From NCBI RefSeq assembly GCF_016756495.1, contig NZ_AP023245.1, positions 186,001-250,000 on the forward strand: a stretch of DNA of 64,000 nucleotides, written 5' to 3'. How positions within the stretch are numbered: the first letter of the stretch is position 1; each line of letters opens with the position of its first letter. A program made the translations under genes and the position numbers. This document shows positions 37,662 through 46,732 of the stretch, in pieces. The stretch comes from Mesorhizobium sp. 113-3-3 (GTDB lineage: Bacteria; Pseudomonadota; Alphaproteobacteria; Rhizobiales; Rhizobiaceae). Below the pieces are notes generated by a model. The model was not told where the DNA came from and made no database searches. It saw only the letters and a program-made list of their open reading frames with translations.

Positions 37662-37950
37662 TCAACGTCGGCGCCGGTCGAAGCCGGTGGGAAGCTTCTC
37701 ATCTTTGGCCAGGTCATCGAACAACACCACGACAGCCTTCGCAGCTTCTGATTTGCAGGAATAGAAGCGCCGAACTCCATCTGCCCGCGATTCAACGACC
37801 CCTACCTCTGTTAGAAGCGCGAGATGGTGTGATGAGGCCGAACGTGAAGGGCCCATCAGCGACGCCAACTCCCCAACCGTTTTTTCTCCGTCTATCAAAC
37901 TGGACGACTGCCAAGAAACGATGGCAGTTGCCGAGAACGGCGGGCCACCC
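37662..37950 (-). pseudogene. ArsR-family regulator relic
   Basis: The C-terminal half of an ArsR winged helix is intact: LIDGEKTVGELASLMGPSRS, ASSHHLALLTEVGVVESRAD, RFYSCKSEAAKAVVVLFDDL. Upstream, the expected first helices (NAKRLLI) appear in a shifted frame. It is clearly related to the intact ArsR gene at 15071 (LIDGERTVGDIADLLGLSHS, YYACKSEEAKEVIRLLDGLA). It stands directly before the methyltransferase relic, so both were probably one regulated unit. Confidence 0.6.
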
Positions 37951-38290
37951 AGCGGCTGGCGCGGACATGGAAACGCATTATGACGATGGCCGACATGACG
38001 CTTGCCTTGGCCCGGACAAGTGGCTGAGGTGCAGAGCTTCGAGCGTTTACAGCGCCAGCCACACGAGCTGGCATAATCCCACGGCTTGGCAGGGACCGGC
38101 AGCCGCGCCCACTCACCTCTGTCCGATAGTGCGCGGACTTCCATTTTCGTTAAGGGGTAGGCATGGCCGGGAAGAGGGAGACAACCCACGCCGGCAGCCG
38201 CCTGCGGCGTAGGCCAACAGGCTTAATTGCGACCTGGCTTGTAGAGGGATAAAACAATCAGGCGGGAGGACTCCGAGCCCTCACCGCAAA

Positions 38291-38332
38291 CGGTGCGGGT
38301 GCCCGAAAACCCCGATGGCCCCACCCGCACCG
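38291..38332. repeat. 11-bp inverted repeat
   Basis: CGGTGCGGGTG and CACCCGCACCG are separated by 20 bases, just beyond the 3' end of the minus-strand gene at 38352. No T-run follows on either strand, so it is a weak terminator candidate at best. Confidence 0.4.
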
Positions 38333-38351
38333 GCCGTTCCCTCAAACTTGG

Positions 38352-38543
38352 CTACAGCCGATCGAAATCAGCTAACCCGAGACGTATTCGTTGACCCTCT
38401 GCGAAGGCTAGTGCGAACGATTCCGATTCAAATGATCGTGTTAGTTCTTCGTCGCCATCAACCACACGGACGAACCACTCTCCGCAGGCTTCCATGACTT
38501 CAACGCAAGGATTGACCTTGCCGTCAGGCGTCACGCTATCCAT
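38352..38543 (-). CDS. Small hypothetical protein
   Basis: A 63-residue acidic protein (MDSVTPDGKVNPCVEVMEAC, GEWFVRVVDGDEELTRSFES, FALAFAEGQRIRLGL). AGGGAG is 7 bases before the ATG. It looks like a real small beta-rich rhizobial protein. Function unknown. Confidence 0.65.
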   Translation of the reverse strand: MDSVTPDGKVNPCVEVMEACGEWFVRVVDGDEELTRSFESESFALAFAEGQRIRLGLADFDRL

Positions 38544-38699
38544 CGCTAAGCTCCCTAGAAAGCAATGGGAACATCCATTTTACAAAATGCCCGGCTAGCC
38601 CCTCAAGCTGACGCGGGGGAACTCACCGGCCTTCGCCACCTGTTTGAGGAAGGCGGGCGACGAGCAAATCCTAATCTCCCTCTGCCGCCTTTCAATAGA

Positions 38700-39240
38700 A
38701 TGTACGATTTTTACCAATTTGTAATGCCCGGCTTGTCGCTCCAAGCCCCCATCGCCCTAAAACTGCGTCCCTGCGCGCATCGCTTCGGCGTTGCCGGTCG
38801 AGCCAGGCTTCATAACAGGCCCGATCGGGGATGACCGGTTGTCGATCGTGCAGGTTCTTCATCGGCCCGCCGGCGGACGCGGCGATGATGGTGCAGCCGG
38901 CGACGATTGGAGTTCTACGCCCAGAGTCCGCCAAACCAACCAGACTCCGGCAAACGAAAAAGGGCGCGGGCTCAGGCAGATAGATTTGCCAAGGATCCTT
39001 TTCGCCATCGGCCGGAAATCGCCCATTCGTAGAACCCATCGCCGGAGATGAGGCAGCACTTCGACTTGAAGGCGTCCCTAGAGGGCGGCGCCGTGTCAAT
39101 GCCTTCAATCCTGGCGTTGAACATAGCCACCTTGGGCCTTTCCCGCCCCAGAACGGAACCAGCCACATCAACTGGCGCTGCTTGTGATTGCCATTGACCC
39201 CAGCCGTGAAGAAAGGGCTTCATCAGTAGAGCGTTTTTGC
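38700..39240 (-). pseudogene. SRAP (HMCES/YedK-type) relic
   Basis: Pieces of an SOS response-associated peptidase family protein: MFNARIEGIDTAPPSRDAFK, CCLISGDGFYEW (catalytic Glu region), then in shifted frames KDPWQIYLPEPAPFFV and PMKNLHDRQPVIPDRACYEA (the His-containing region is altered from HxRMPVIL). The start with Cys2 is not found. Two further SRAP-type genes lie at 52.8-54 kb. Confidence 0.75.
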
Positions 39241-39505
39241 GGCGCGGCGCATCATTGTGTTCAATCTCTGCAGGCGCAGTCAGACGGCAGGGAGGATCTT
39301 CGAACATGTCAGCCCGTTGCGAGCGAGATGGATGCCGGATTCGATGATCTGGTAATCGGTGAGTCAGCGCCGAAACAGTCTCTCAGGGCTCAAAGCTCGG
39401 CGCGGCAGCGCTCAACAACAAATGATGCAAGAAGCGGAAAATTTCGTCGGGAACAATTTAAAAAGTCAGCCTTTTTTGGCCCGTCAGGTCGAAGGAGGTT
39501 TGCAG

Positions 39506-39691
39506 ATGAAACGTCGTAAGGTTGATCGCGAAAAAATAGAGAGAGCAGATCGAGAAAGCAGGCTCGTACTTGATGCAGAGCGGCAAGCAAGGGAGGCAAA
39601 GACCGCCCGGTTAAGGGAGCAGCGGCTCAAAAAAGCGGCTGAGATTTTGCTGGCTGAGTTGAAACGGCCCGGTGACGTCGAGTCTCCATGA
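39506..39691 (+). CDS. Small charged helical protein (paralogue of 36550)
   Basis: A 61-residue Lys/Arg/Glu-rich protein, probably one long helix: MKRRKVDREKIERADRESRL, VLDAERQAREAKTARLREQR. GAAGGAGG is 7 bases before ATG 39506, which decides the start. Homologous over 40 residues to the product of 36550-36768. Function unknown. Confidence 0.65.
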   Translation: MKRRKVDREKIERADRESRLVLDAERQAREAKTARLREQRLKKAAEILLAELKRPGDVESP

Positions 39692-39871
39692 TCGTCTGTT
39701 CTCCCTACAAGGCCGCCCACTAGCGGGTTGACCAGGAGCACGAACCTTCTCCGGAGGCTTCTATCATTTTCAGCGCTTACATAACCGGGGTGCTGTCGAA
39801 ACTCAATGTACGAGGAAACTGGTTTTGTTGGGCTTGAAGACCGGCACCGGGCCACGGAGAGGCCCGATCAT

Positions 39872-40063
39872 TTATCGGCGCGCCGCGATACTGGCGAGAC
39901 CGGCATAAATTGCGGTGCGGTGTCCGTCATGCTTTTCGATCAGGGCCAACGTTTCCGCTCTCGTCATTTGCCCAAGCTTCATCAGAAATTTGAACTCGTG
40001 CTTTGGTATCGACGCCGCCAGGCGTTCGAGCTTCATCTTTCTGCTTTCACGTTTAAAAACCAT
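39872..40063 (-). CDS. Small hypothetical protein
   Basis: A frame of 63 codons or 54 from the internal Met (MKLERLAASIPKHEFKFLMK, LGQMTRAETLALIEKHDGHR). Composition is protein-like with a basic N-terminus. No family recognised. Confidence 0.5.
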   Translation of the reverse strand: MVFKRESRKMKLERLAASIPKHEFKFLMKLGQMTRAETLALIEKHDGHRTAIYAGLASIAARR

Positions 40064-40448
40064 TGAATGTCAGCGAATAGGCGGTCGAGGCTGGACAAGG
40101 CCTACGTCAAAATTGGCTGGCAAATCTAAGTATTTCTTCTGCAACGCGGCTGTGTTCAGCGGATTCATCGGCAAGATAATCACCATTCGCGCCATCGGCT
40201 GAGACCAGATTTGGTTTCCGGGAATCAAGAACATTATCGCCAGAAGACCTATTACCAGAATTGTGGCGAAGACATCAGCGATCATCTCTCCAATTTGCAC
40301 ACCGCTCTCCGGCACTGATGACTTGACCGTTTGCCCGCCGGTGAACTTTCAGACAGCGACATGGTTCCTGGTCGCAGACTTCAGTCGCATCCTGATAGGA
40401 CCAAGGTCCCCTGAAGGAACGTCAAGTGCCGCAATTGCTTATTTGTCC

Positions 40449-40793
40449 ATGGGCACACGCGGAGCCGAACTTTTCGCCAAATCGGTCTCACCCGACCATC
40501 CATCCGATGGTCGGGTGGCGGCCATCCGTACCGTAAGCAGGATTCTAACGGCTGAGAAGGCGGAGGCGGCCGCGAAGTCGGAGCGGGCCACAACGCAAGA
40601 TGCAATACCAAAGGCCGTCGACGGCAAAGAGGGCTTATTGGACAATGAGATTCACAATCCTCTAATCCGCGTTATCGTTGTTGCCTATCACAGCGACTTT
40701 TTCCCCGTCCTTCTGCTCCTGTCAGGCTACATACTGTTTGCGTTCGGAGCGGCTCTCATCCTGCTGCTATGGTTGATCGCGCACCCTGCATAG
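40449..40793 (+). CDS. Hypothetical protein with C-terminal membrane helix
   Basis: About 114 residues: a charged helical region (RILTAEKAEAAAKSERATTQ) and a C-terminal hydrophobic helix (FFPVLLLLSGYILFAFGAAL then ILLLWLIAHPA) that would anchor it by the tail. Start at ATG 40449 by composition; a longer frame begins at 40263. No family recognised. An open minus-strand frame at 40070-40315 with a hydrophobic segment is an alternative small gene nearby. From 40794 to 41218 I see no gene. Confidence 0.4.
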   Translation: MGTRGAELFAKSVSPDHPSDGRVAAIRTVSRILTAEKAEAAAKSERATTQDAIPKAVDGKEGLLDNEIHNPLIRVIVVAYHSDFFPVLLLLSGYILFAFGAALILLLWLIAHPA

Positions 40794-41218
40794 AAAAAAG
40801 TTTGTCCTCAAGGGTTTCGGCGCGCATCCAAGCTGAGTTTCGGCGCTACTAAGGGTGCGTGAAAATGAACTGGTGAAGCCGAATGCGGTTGTGGAAACAT
40901 CCGCTCCTGCCGCCGGGGGGACCTGGCGCCCGATACGCTGAAGCCAAGGTTCTCAGGCCACGACATTCAAGCGGCCCCCAAAATGATCTCATCGCTGTAA
41001 TGGAATAGGTTTGAAGAAATAAGGAATTCGTGGATTGCGGCTCAACTCGCTCCAAGCGCGCCGTTGCACGCCCAAGCCGCCCCAGAGGCGGGCATGGAAA
41101 CAGATACCCTGCACCCTGTGTAGCAACCCTTGTCGCCGCCTGTCGGCACGGACGCTGGTTGGCAAAGTCCAACAATTGAGCTCGACGCTCGGGGATGAGG
41201 CGGCTGGCGCGCCCTGCG

Positions 41219-41440
41219 TCACTTGCAATCTGGAAGCTTCTTCAAGGCATCCTTCGCCTCCGCCTCGGTCTTATACGTGGCCTTGCTAAGGGCTATGACC
41301 AAAGTTCCGTCTGGCTTCTTTGTGACGACCTCGCACTGCTTCGAAACGGCATCCTTCGCGACCCAATATTGAGCGGTGTCTCCAAATGCCGAACCTGAAA
41401 ACTGAATCAGCACTACCACAATTACGATTTGGCGTACCAT
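41219..41440 (-). CDS. Small secreted protein under an EcfG promoter
   Basis: A 73-residue protein with a signal peptide (MVRQIVIVVVLIQFSGSAFG, cleavage near 20) and a compact mature part (DTAQYWVAKDAVSKQCEVVT, ALSKATYKTEAEAKDALKKL) with two Cys that may pair. Similar short exported proteins are common in rhizobia. AAGGAG is 7 bases before the ATG. The promoter at 41465-41490 is a perfect EcfG site, so it should be induced in general stress. Confidence 0.8.
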   Translation of the reverse strand: MVRQIVIVVVLIQFSGSAFGDTAQYWVAKDAVSKQCEVVTKKPDGTLVIALSKATYKTEAEAKDALKKLPDCK

Positions 41441-41464
41441 TTCTATGCTCCTTTACGGCATTAG

Positions 41465-41490
41465 AACGTTCGGATTTGAGCTTCTGTTCC
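41465..41490 (-). promoter_or_regulatory. EcfG general-stress promoter, perfect match (N17)
   Basis: Minus strand: GGAAC (41490 to 41486), exactly 17 bases, CGTT (41468 to 41465). Both elements match the EcfG consensus, with a spacer in the allowed range. It lies about 25 bases before the ATG at 41440. Confidence 0.75.
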
Positions 41491-41652
41491 CCTGGACTTG
41501 CCGCACGCCACGGGGACCCCGATCGCGCCGTGGGCTTGCACACACCCGACCCCCTGGCGACGGGCCGGCGCCGCAAAAGAGGTCGTGAAATGAATAGTTG
41601 CTGTGTCGATCGCCAGACGGCAGCGCTTTTTCCACAGATCTATCGCGACGTC

Positions 41653-41853
41653 TTAACGATCCAGCTCAAACCAGGCTGTCGTGCTGTCATCGGGATGCGT
41701 TACCCTGATCCATTCGCCCATGTCAGGCTCATCGCCAAACGGGATTGTCACTGATCCCCATATCTTCGCGGCCTCGACAACGTTCTCAGCCGTTATTGCG
41801 GCGCGCTTCACCGCCTTGCCGTCGCGTACCAACTCGACGGTGAACCTCTGCAT
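41653..41853 (-). CDS. Small hypothetical protein
   Basis: A 66-residue soluble protein (MQRFTVELVRDGKAVKRAAI, TAENVVEAAKIWGSVTIPFG, EWIRVTHPDDSTTAWFEL). AGGAGG is 8 bases before the ATG. It looks like a genuine beta-alpha fold of unknown function. Confidence 0.65.
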   Translation of the reverse strand: MQRFTVELVRDGKAVKRAAITAENVVEAAKIWGSVTIPFGDEPDMGEWIRVTHPDDSTTAWFELDR

Positions 41854-41989
41854 CGATCAGGCCTCCTGGCGCGATCCTATTCCTAATCCAGTCCGCGGGA
41901 AACTCACCGCTGTGATAGCGAGCGTGGCACGTCGCGGCGCTACGCAAGTTCTAAGGCCGCACTTTCACCATGGAGGACAGGCTATGCGT

Positions 41990-42489
41990 CAAGCGTCGAC
42001 AGCAACAGGCAGGAACTGACACCCGCCGAGGCGGCGGACCGCATCTGGAAAGTCGCCGAGGAAATCGACCTGCATGTTGTCACCTGGGACGGCCACTACA
42101 ATCGTGCCCGTCCGCTCGCCGCACGCGTCTCCCGAGAAGAAAACGCCATTCATTTCCTCGTCATGATCACAGCGCAAAGAACAAGCAGCTTTTGACCAAC
42201 CCAAAAGGGACACTAGCCTGGAGTGACAGCAGGCACTGCAAGTACGCCACCATCTCCGGTTCCGCTGCGGTAACCAATGACAGGAAGAAGATTGCCGACC
42301 TCTGGGAGAAAACCGACGCGCTTTGTGGGGCAACGCCAACGATCCCGAGATTCGACTGTTTACAGTCAACCCCGACGAAGGCGAGTGTGGCACAGCCCCG
42401 GATTGGTCGTTGCTACGGCAAAAAATGATGTTGCGGCCGTCACCGGCTCGAAGCCAGACGTGGCCGACAACGCTAAAGTCGATCTGTGA
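41990..42489 (+). pseudogene. Pyridoxamine-phosphate-oxidase-like general stress protein relic
   Basis: Frames joined: QELTPAEAADRIWKVAEEID, LHVVTWDGHYNRARPLAARV, SREENAIHFLV, then (shifted) AKNKQLLTNPKGTLAWSDSR, CKYATISGSAAVTNDRKKIA, then (shifted) NDPEIRLFTVNPDEGE and finally SPGLVVATAKNDVAAVTGSK to NAKVDL. This is the general stress protein 26 group of the PNPOx-like flavin fold. At least three frameshifts are present. From 42490 to 43200 I find no supportable gene; a 31-codon frame (MIVLPVVALAGAPEHKRRNE) overlaps the stop at 42486. Confidence 0.75.
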
Positions 42490-43210
42490 TTGTTCTGCCG
42501 GTTGTCGCTCTTGCTGGAGCCCCGGAACACAAACGCCGCAACGAAATAGACAAGCAGATCGAGCAAGAAGCACCCTTGTGAAAGCTCTCCCGTTGGGCGA
42601 TCTGGCGGCTTATTCAGGAGGTCCCGCCAGTGGCGCGCTTCTCCAACTTCCTAGCTGCGATCAAATGCGCGACTGGAAGCATCCATTTCTAAGATCAGCA
42701 GCGCGGCAAGATCCACCCCTGCGGACTGTCATTATCGGGGGACGCGCGCAGCCGCTTGCGGCGGATCGTCCGCTTTGTAACACCTTTCCCGGGAGCCTGT
42801 CATGGCGCCATTCCTCCATCGCTAACCAGCCGATTGAGGCTGATGGCCTTCAGGGAAGGAAATCCCGAAAGCCGGAAACTCAGCAGGGGGATCATTTACC
42901 GCTCCGACGCCTGCGTCGAGCAGGCAGGGGGCCATGCCAGGCACATATTGGCCGGTGAGGGTGAGCTGGGCCTGGATCGACCATGCGTCATGCGCGGCCG
43001 ATCGCTTCCTGCTCTGCATAGTCTCATATGGCGCCCTTCGCCGGGGCCGGTCGGTCCCGCATCCCGCCTCACGGCGGCGCTATGCTGATGCTCCTTCGGC
43101 CGCCGTGTTGAACCGGTCTCAGGGCCACGAACGTGCTCCAGCACCGAACTGACTTATTCCCGCTGACGGACATTTCGGTGCTTCCGCCTTGTACGCCCTT
43201 TTACACATTG

Positions 43211-43313
43211 GTCGGGAGAGCAGGGGCTCTCCCGACGGAGAGTCAGAGGAGTGAGCGGGTTTTTCGCGACGGGTTGTAAGCGGAAGGAGAGGCCTTCGGC
43301 GCCCGTCGCGGAG
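43211..43313 (+). promoter_or_regulatory. Two-hairpin mRNA leader of the ArdC-like gene
   Basis: Hairpin A (43211-43236) is a perfect 11-bp stem with loop AGGG (GTCGGGAGAGC / GCTCTCCCGAC). Hairpin B has outer arms CGCGACGGG (43265-43273) and CCCGTCGCG (43302-43310), and an inner stem GAAGG/CCTTC (43283-43287 / 43293-43297) with loop AGAGG. The last base of the outer 3' arm is the first base of the Shine-Dalgarno GGAG (43310-43313), seven bases before the ATG. Folding could therefore control ribosome access. A related leader precedes the ParB-like gene. Confidence 0.65.
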
Positions 43314-43320
43314 AACCGCG

Positions 43321-44283
43321 ATGTCTGTCCGGACCAATCAAACCCATGCCGTCGCCGACAGGTCGAACCTCTACGACGAGATCACCGGCAAGATAATTGC
43401 CGAGCTGGAAGCGGGTCGTTTTCCCTGGGTTCAGCCATGGGGCACTTCCGCGGCAAAAGCCCCGCTTTCCCTGCCGCAGAATGCCAGCACGCATCGCGCG
43501 TACAGCGGGATCAACGTGCTAATCCTCTGGGGCGCCGTCGTCGAACGCGGGTTCTCAACACAGAGTTGGATAACCTATCGACAGGCTTTCGCGCTCGGCG
43601 GGAACGTCCGCAGAGGCGAGCACGGGACAACGATCGTCTATGCCGATCGTTTTGTCCCCGATCACGAGAAGAAGCGCGCTCGCGAGACGGGCGAGGAGGC
43701 TCAAGCCGTACCGTTCCTCAAGCGCTTCACCGTTTTCAACATCGAGCAATGTGAAGGGCTACCTGACGAAGTCGCAGCTTCGGCCCCGCTGTCGGTGGCA
43801 AGCCCGATCGAACGGCGGGTCGAGGCGCTGATCAAGGCCACCGGTATCGACTTCCGTGTTGGCGGCGACAGGGCGTTCTATGTGCCTGCCCACGATTATA
43901 TCCAGGTGCCTCCGCCCCAAGCTTACTTCGAGCCAATCAACTGGCATCGGACAGCCTTGCATGAACTCGGTCATGCAACCGGTCACAGTTCACGCCTGGA
44001 TCGTAAATTCTCCGGCTCTACCGCCTCCAGAAAATATGCGTTCGAGGAACTCGTGGCAGAGATCAACGCGGCCTTCTGCTGCGCGGCCTTGGGCATCGTG
44101 CCTACTGTTCGGCATGCGGATTATATCGGCTCATGGCTAGAGGTTCTGAAAGAGGACAATCGTGCCATCGTTCGTGCCGCCAGCCAGGCCAGCAAGGCCG
44201 CGGAGTGGCTTCTTGGCCACCTGCCGGATGAGGTCGGAGCATCCATCGAGTTGGGCGCAGGCAAAGCTAGAAGGGCTGCATAA
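43321..44283 (+). CDS. ArdC-like antirestriction protein (zincin)
   Basis: A 320-residue protein of the ArdC type. The N-terminal ssDNA-binding domain spans about residues 14-130 (DEITGKIIAELEAGRFPWVQ, AYSGINVLILWG, FALGGNVRRGEHGTTIVYAD). The C-terminal zincin-like metallopeptidase domain spans about 165-290 with an intact HExxH in WHRTALHELGHATGHSSRL and the downstream EELVAEINAAF. ArdC proteins bind single-stranded DNA and protect incoming plasmid DNA in the recipient. First gene of a plasmid/ICE-type block, with the structured leader just upstream. Confidence 0.9.
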   Translation: MSVRTNQTHAVADRSNLYDEITGKIIAELEAGRFPWVQPWGTSAAKAPLSLPQNASTHRAYSGINVLILWGAVVERGFSTQSWITYRQAFALGGNVRRGEHGTTIVYADRFVPDHEKKRARETGEEAQAVPFLKRFTVFNIEQCEGLPDEVAASAPLSVASPIERRVEALIKATGIDFRVGGDRAFYVPAHDYIQVPPPQAYFEPINWHRTALHELGHATGHSSRLDRKFSGSTASRKYAFEELVAEINAAFCCAALGIVPTVRHADYIGSWLEVLKEDNRAIVRAASQASKAAEWLLGHLPDEVGASIELGAGKARRAA

Positions 44284-44528
44284 CGTTGACCGGACCAGCG
44301 CAAGCGCGGTCCGTCAATCAGCGGGTTCACAGGGTTCCGCGTCGGGATTGCACGCAGCGGCCCCGCCGACCGTCCTGAGTATAAAGCGCCAGCCGCGCTT
44401 GATCGATCCCTCTCATTGTCGGCTCCTGCAGAAACTGCGTTCACGGCTGTGTGTGCTGTGCCGGCTCGGCTGGCGATCAACTCGTGCCGGATCGTGCTGG
44501 CAGGAGAGGGAGAGGATTGGAGGGATTT

Positions 44529-44577
44529 CGTGACGGGTTCAAGGTCGAGAGAGAGGCTCTCGGCGCCCGTCGCGGAG
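44529..44577 (+). promoter_or_regulatory. Hairpin leader of the ParB-like gene, homologous to the one at 43265
   Basis: Outer arms CGTGACGGG (44529-44537) and CCCGTCGCG (44566-44574, one G-U pair); inner stem CGAGAG/CTCTCG (44546-44551 / 44557-44562) with the same loop AGAGG. TCGGCGCCCGTCGCGGAGAA is identical in both leaders. Inner-stem positions 3 and 4 changed from A-T/G-C to G-C/A-T as whole pairs, which is covariation. The GGAG (44574-44577) again abuts the 3' arm, 9 bases before the ATG. Confidence 0.65.
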
Positions 44578-44586
44578 AAAACCCCG

Positions 44587-46710
44587 ATGGCCAACGCCGT
44601 TCAGAAGATAAGCCTGTCGCCTTCGCGCGACATTCCTTTCAACAAGCTGGTGCTTGCCCAGACCAATGTCAGACGTATCAAGGCCGGCGTCTCGATAGAG
44701 GAACTCGCGGCCTCGATCGCGCGCCGCGGTCTCATCCAAAGCATTCATGTTCGTCCCGTGCTCGATGCCGGGGGCAAGGAGACCGGAATGTTCGAAGTTC
44801 CCGCCGGAGGGCGCCGTTATCGCGCGCTTGAGATGCTTGTGAACCAGAAGCGCCTCGCGAAGACTGCGTCCATTCCCTGTGTCGTCGGCAATTCGTCCGG
44901 GCCGATCGCGGCCGAGGAGATCTCCCTTGCCGAGAACATTGAACACGCCCCGCTTCACCCTCTCGACCAATACCGCGCGTTCAAGAACATGCGCGACAAG
45001 GGCATGTCGGAGGAGGAGATCGCAGCCGCGTTCTTCATCTCGACAAGCGTGGTAAAACAGCGCCTCAAGCTCGCTGAATTGTCGCCGGCGCTTCTTGAGA
45101 TATACGCCGACGATGGCATGACGATCGCCCAACTTGAAGCATTCGCCGTCAGCAACGACCACGCCAGACAGGAGCAGGTCTGGGAGGCGATCAAGAACAG
45201 CTGGTCGAAGGAGCCATACCAGATCCGTCGCATGCTGACCGAGAACACCGTGCGTGCCTCCGACAAGCGGGCCGTGTTCGTCGGTCTGGAGCGCTATGAG
45301 GCGGCGGGCGGCGAAGTGCTGCGCGATCTTTTCCAGTCGGACGATGGCGGGTGGCTGCAGGACGTCCCGCTGCTTGAACGGCTGGTCACCGAGAAGCTGC
45401 AGATGATGGCCGACGAAATCGCCAGCGAAGGCTGGAAGTGGATCGAAATCGCCGTGAGTTTTCCCTATGGCGCGACAAACGGTTTGCGCGAGCTCGAGAG
45501 TACGCCGATCGCCCTCGCCAGCGACGAGCAGGCCACGCTGGCTGCGCTGCGTGACGAGTTCGAGAAGCTTCAGGCGCAGTACGAGGAGGCCAACGAGTTG
45601 CCGGATGAGGTCGACCAGCGGTTTGGCGAGATCGAAACGGCGATCAAATCGATCGAGGCGCGCCCCGTTCGCTTCGATCCCGCGGAAATCGCACGTGCGG
45701 GTGTCCTCGTCAGCATCGATACGGACGGCGCGCCCCTCGTGGAGCGCGGCTATGTGAAGCCGCAGGATGAGGCGCCCGTGACACCGGAGGGCGACAACGA
45801 TCCCGGCATCGACGGATCCGGCGTTTCGGCCACAGGCTCTAATCAGCGGGCCGTCATCACCATCGGTGGCCGGCCGGTCGACCCGGATGATGAGGAGGAG
45901 GATGGCATCAAGCCATTGCCGGATCGGCTCATCATGGAACTGACCGCAGATCGCACGCTGGCTCTGCGAGACAAGCTCGCGAACGACCCGGCAACCGCTT
46001 TTCTAGCCGTGCTTTACAAATTCGTCCGTGACACTTTCTCTCGCTACAGCGCGCAAGGCGCGGCGATGGAAGTCTTTGTCCGCGGCGCGGTCTTTCCGGT
46101 CCAGTCCGAAGGGCTTCGGGATACGATTTATGCGCGCTCGATCAAAGCCCGCCACGATGCCTGGGAAAAGCGTCTTCCAGGTGACGTCGCCGACCTTTGG
46201 AAGACCCTCTCTGCACTGACGGGCGCCGAGCAAAGTGAGCTGTTCGCGCATTGCGCATCCTTTGGCGTCAACGCGCTCTACGAAAGGGCTGATCGCTACG
46301 GAAATGGCGCCATCTCGACGCATGGCGTCCAGCAGCGCCTTGCGGATGCCGATCGCCTGGCGCGGGCAGTTCGGCTCGATATGATCGACGCCGGATGGCG
46401 CCCCACTGTCGGCAACTATCTCGGCCGCGTCACCAAGTCACGTATCCTCGAAGCCGTTCGCGAGGGAGCTGGCGAGGCCGCCTCCCAGCTCATCGATCAC
46501 CTCAAGAAGGGCGACATGGCCAAGGAAGCCGAACGCCTGCTCGCCGATAGTGGCTGGCTGCCCGAGCCTCTGCGGTTTGCCGACGGCGATGTCGGAGCAG
46601 TCGACACCAACGCTGGCGACGAAGATGAAACTCTGCCTGAGTTCCTGGCAGGAGACAATAATGTCGCTTTGGTCGACCAGGAAGAAAAACAGCTAGACGC
46701 CACCGAATAG
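44587..46710 (+). CDS. ParB/RepB-like protein of a mobile element
   Basis: About 707 residues. The N-terminal ParB nuclease-like/CTPase domain covers about residues 10-125: IPFNKLVLAQTNVRRIKAGV, EVPAGGRRYRALEMLV (equivalent of the GERRxR CTP-binding motif) and EEISLAENIEHAPLHPLDQY. A KorB/ParB-like helix-turn-helix follows near 130-170 (MSEEEIAAAFFISTSVVKQR). The long C-terminal part is less conserved, with a helical region (ALRDEFEKLQAQYEEANELP) and an acidic tail. Such long ParB-like proteins are typical of rhizobial plasmids and ICEs beside ArdC; no ParA is near, so a classical partition role is doubtful. ATG 44587 is chosen from the Shine-Dalgarno and the start of the domain. Confidence 0.85.
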   Translation: MANAVQKISLSPSRDIPFNKLVLAQTNVRRIKAGVSIEELAASIARRGLIQSIHVRPVLDAGGKETGMFEVPAGGRRYRALEMLVNQKRLAKTASIPCVVGNSSGPIAAEEISLAENIEHAPLHPLDQYRAFKNMRDKGMSEEEIAAAFFISTSVVKQRLKLAELSPALLEIYADDGMTIAQLEAFAVSNDHARQEQVWEAIKNSWSKEPYQIRRMLTENTVRASDKRAVFVGLERYEAAGGEVLRDLFQSDDGGWLQDVPLLERLVTEKLQMMADEIASEGWKWIEIAVSFPYGATNGLRELESTPIALASDEQATLAALRDEFEKLQAQYEEANELPDEVDQRFGEIETAIKSIEARPVRFDPAEIARAGVLVSIDTDGAPLVERGYVKPQDEAPVTPEGDNDPGIDGSGVSATGSNQRAVITIGGRPVDPDDEEEDGIKPLPDRLIMELTADRTLALRDKLANDPATAFLAVLYKFVRDTFSRYSAQGAAMEVFVRGAVFPVQSEGLRDTIYARSIKARHDAWEKRLPGDVADLWKTLSALTGAEQSELFAHCASFGVNALYERADRYGNGAISTHGVQQRLADADRLARAVRLDMIDAGWRPTVGNYLGRVTKSRILEAVREGAGEAASQLIDHLKKGDMAKEAERLLADSGWLPEPLRFADGDVGAVDTNAGDEDETLPEFLAGDNNVALVDQEEKQLDATE

Positions 46711-46732
46711 GCCTTTTTCTCCCACGGCTTTC

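Noticed and set aside
39445..39475. EcfG-like promoter before the small gene at 39506
   Set aside because: GGAAC is present (39450), but at 16-17 bases the sequence is CTTT/TTTT, not CGTT; two mismatches.
40849..41200. Short open frames on both strands
   Set aside because: No family, no ribosome-binding site, biased composition.
44587..46710. A classical parAB/repABC partition locus
   Set aside because: The ParB-like protein has no ParA or RepC partner in the window and no obvious parS cluster, so plasmid partition was not claimed.
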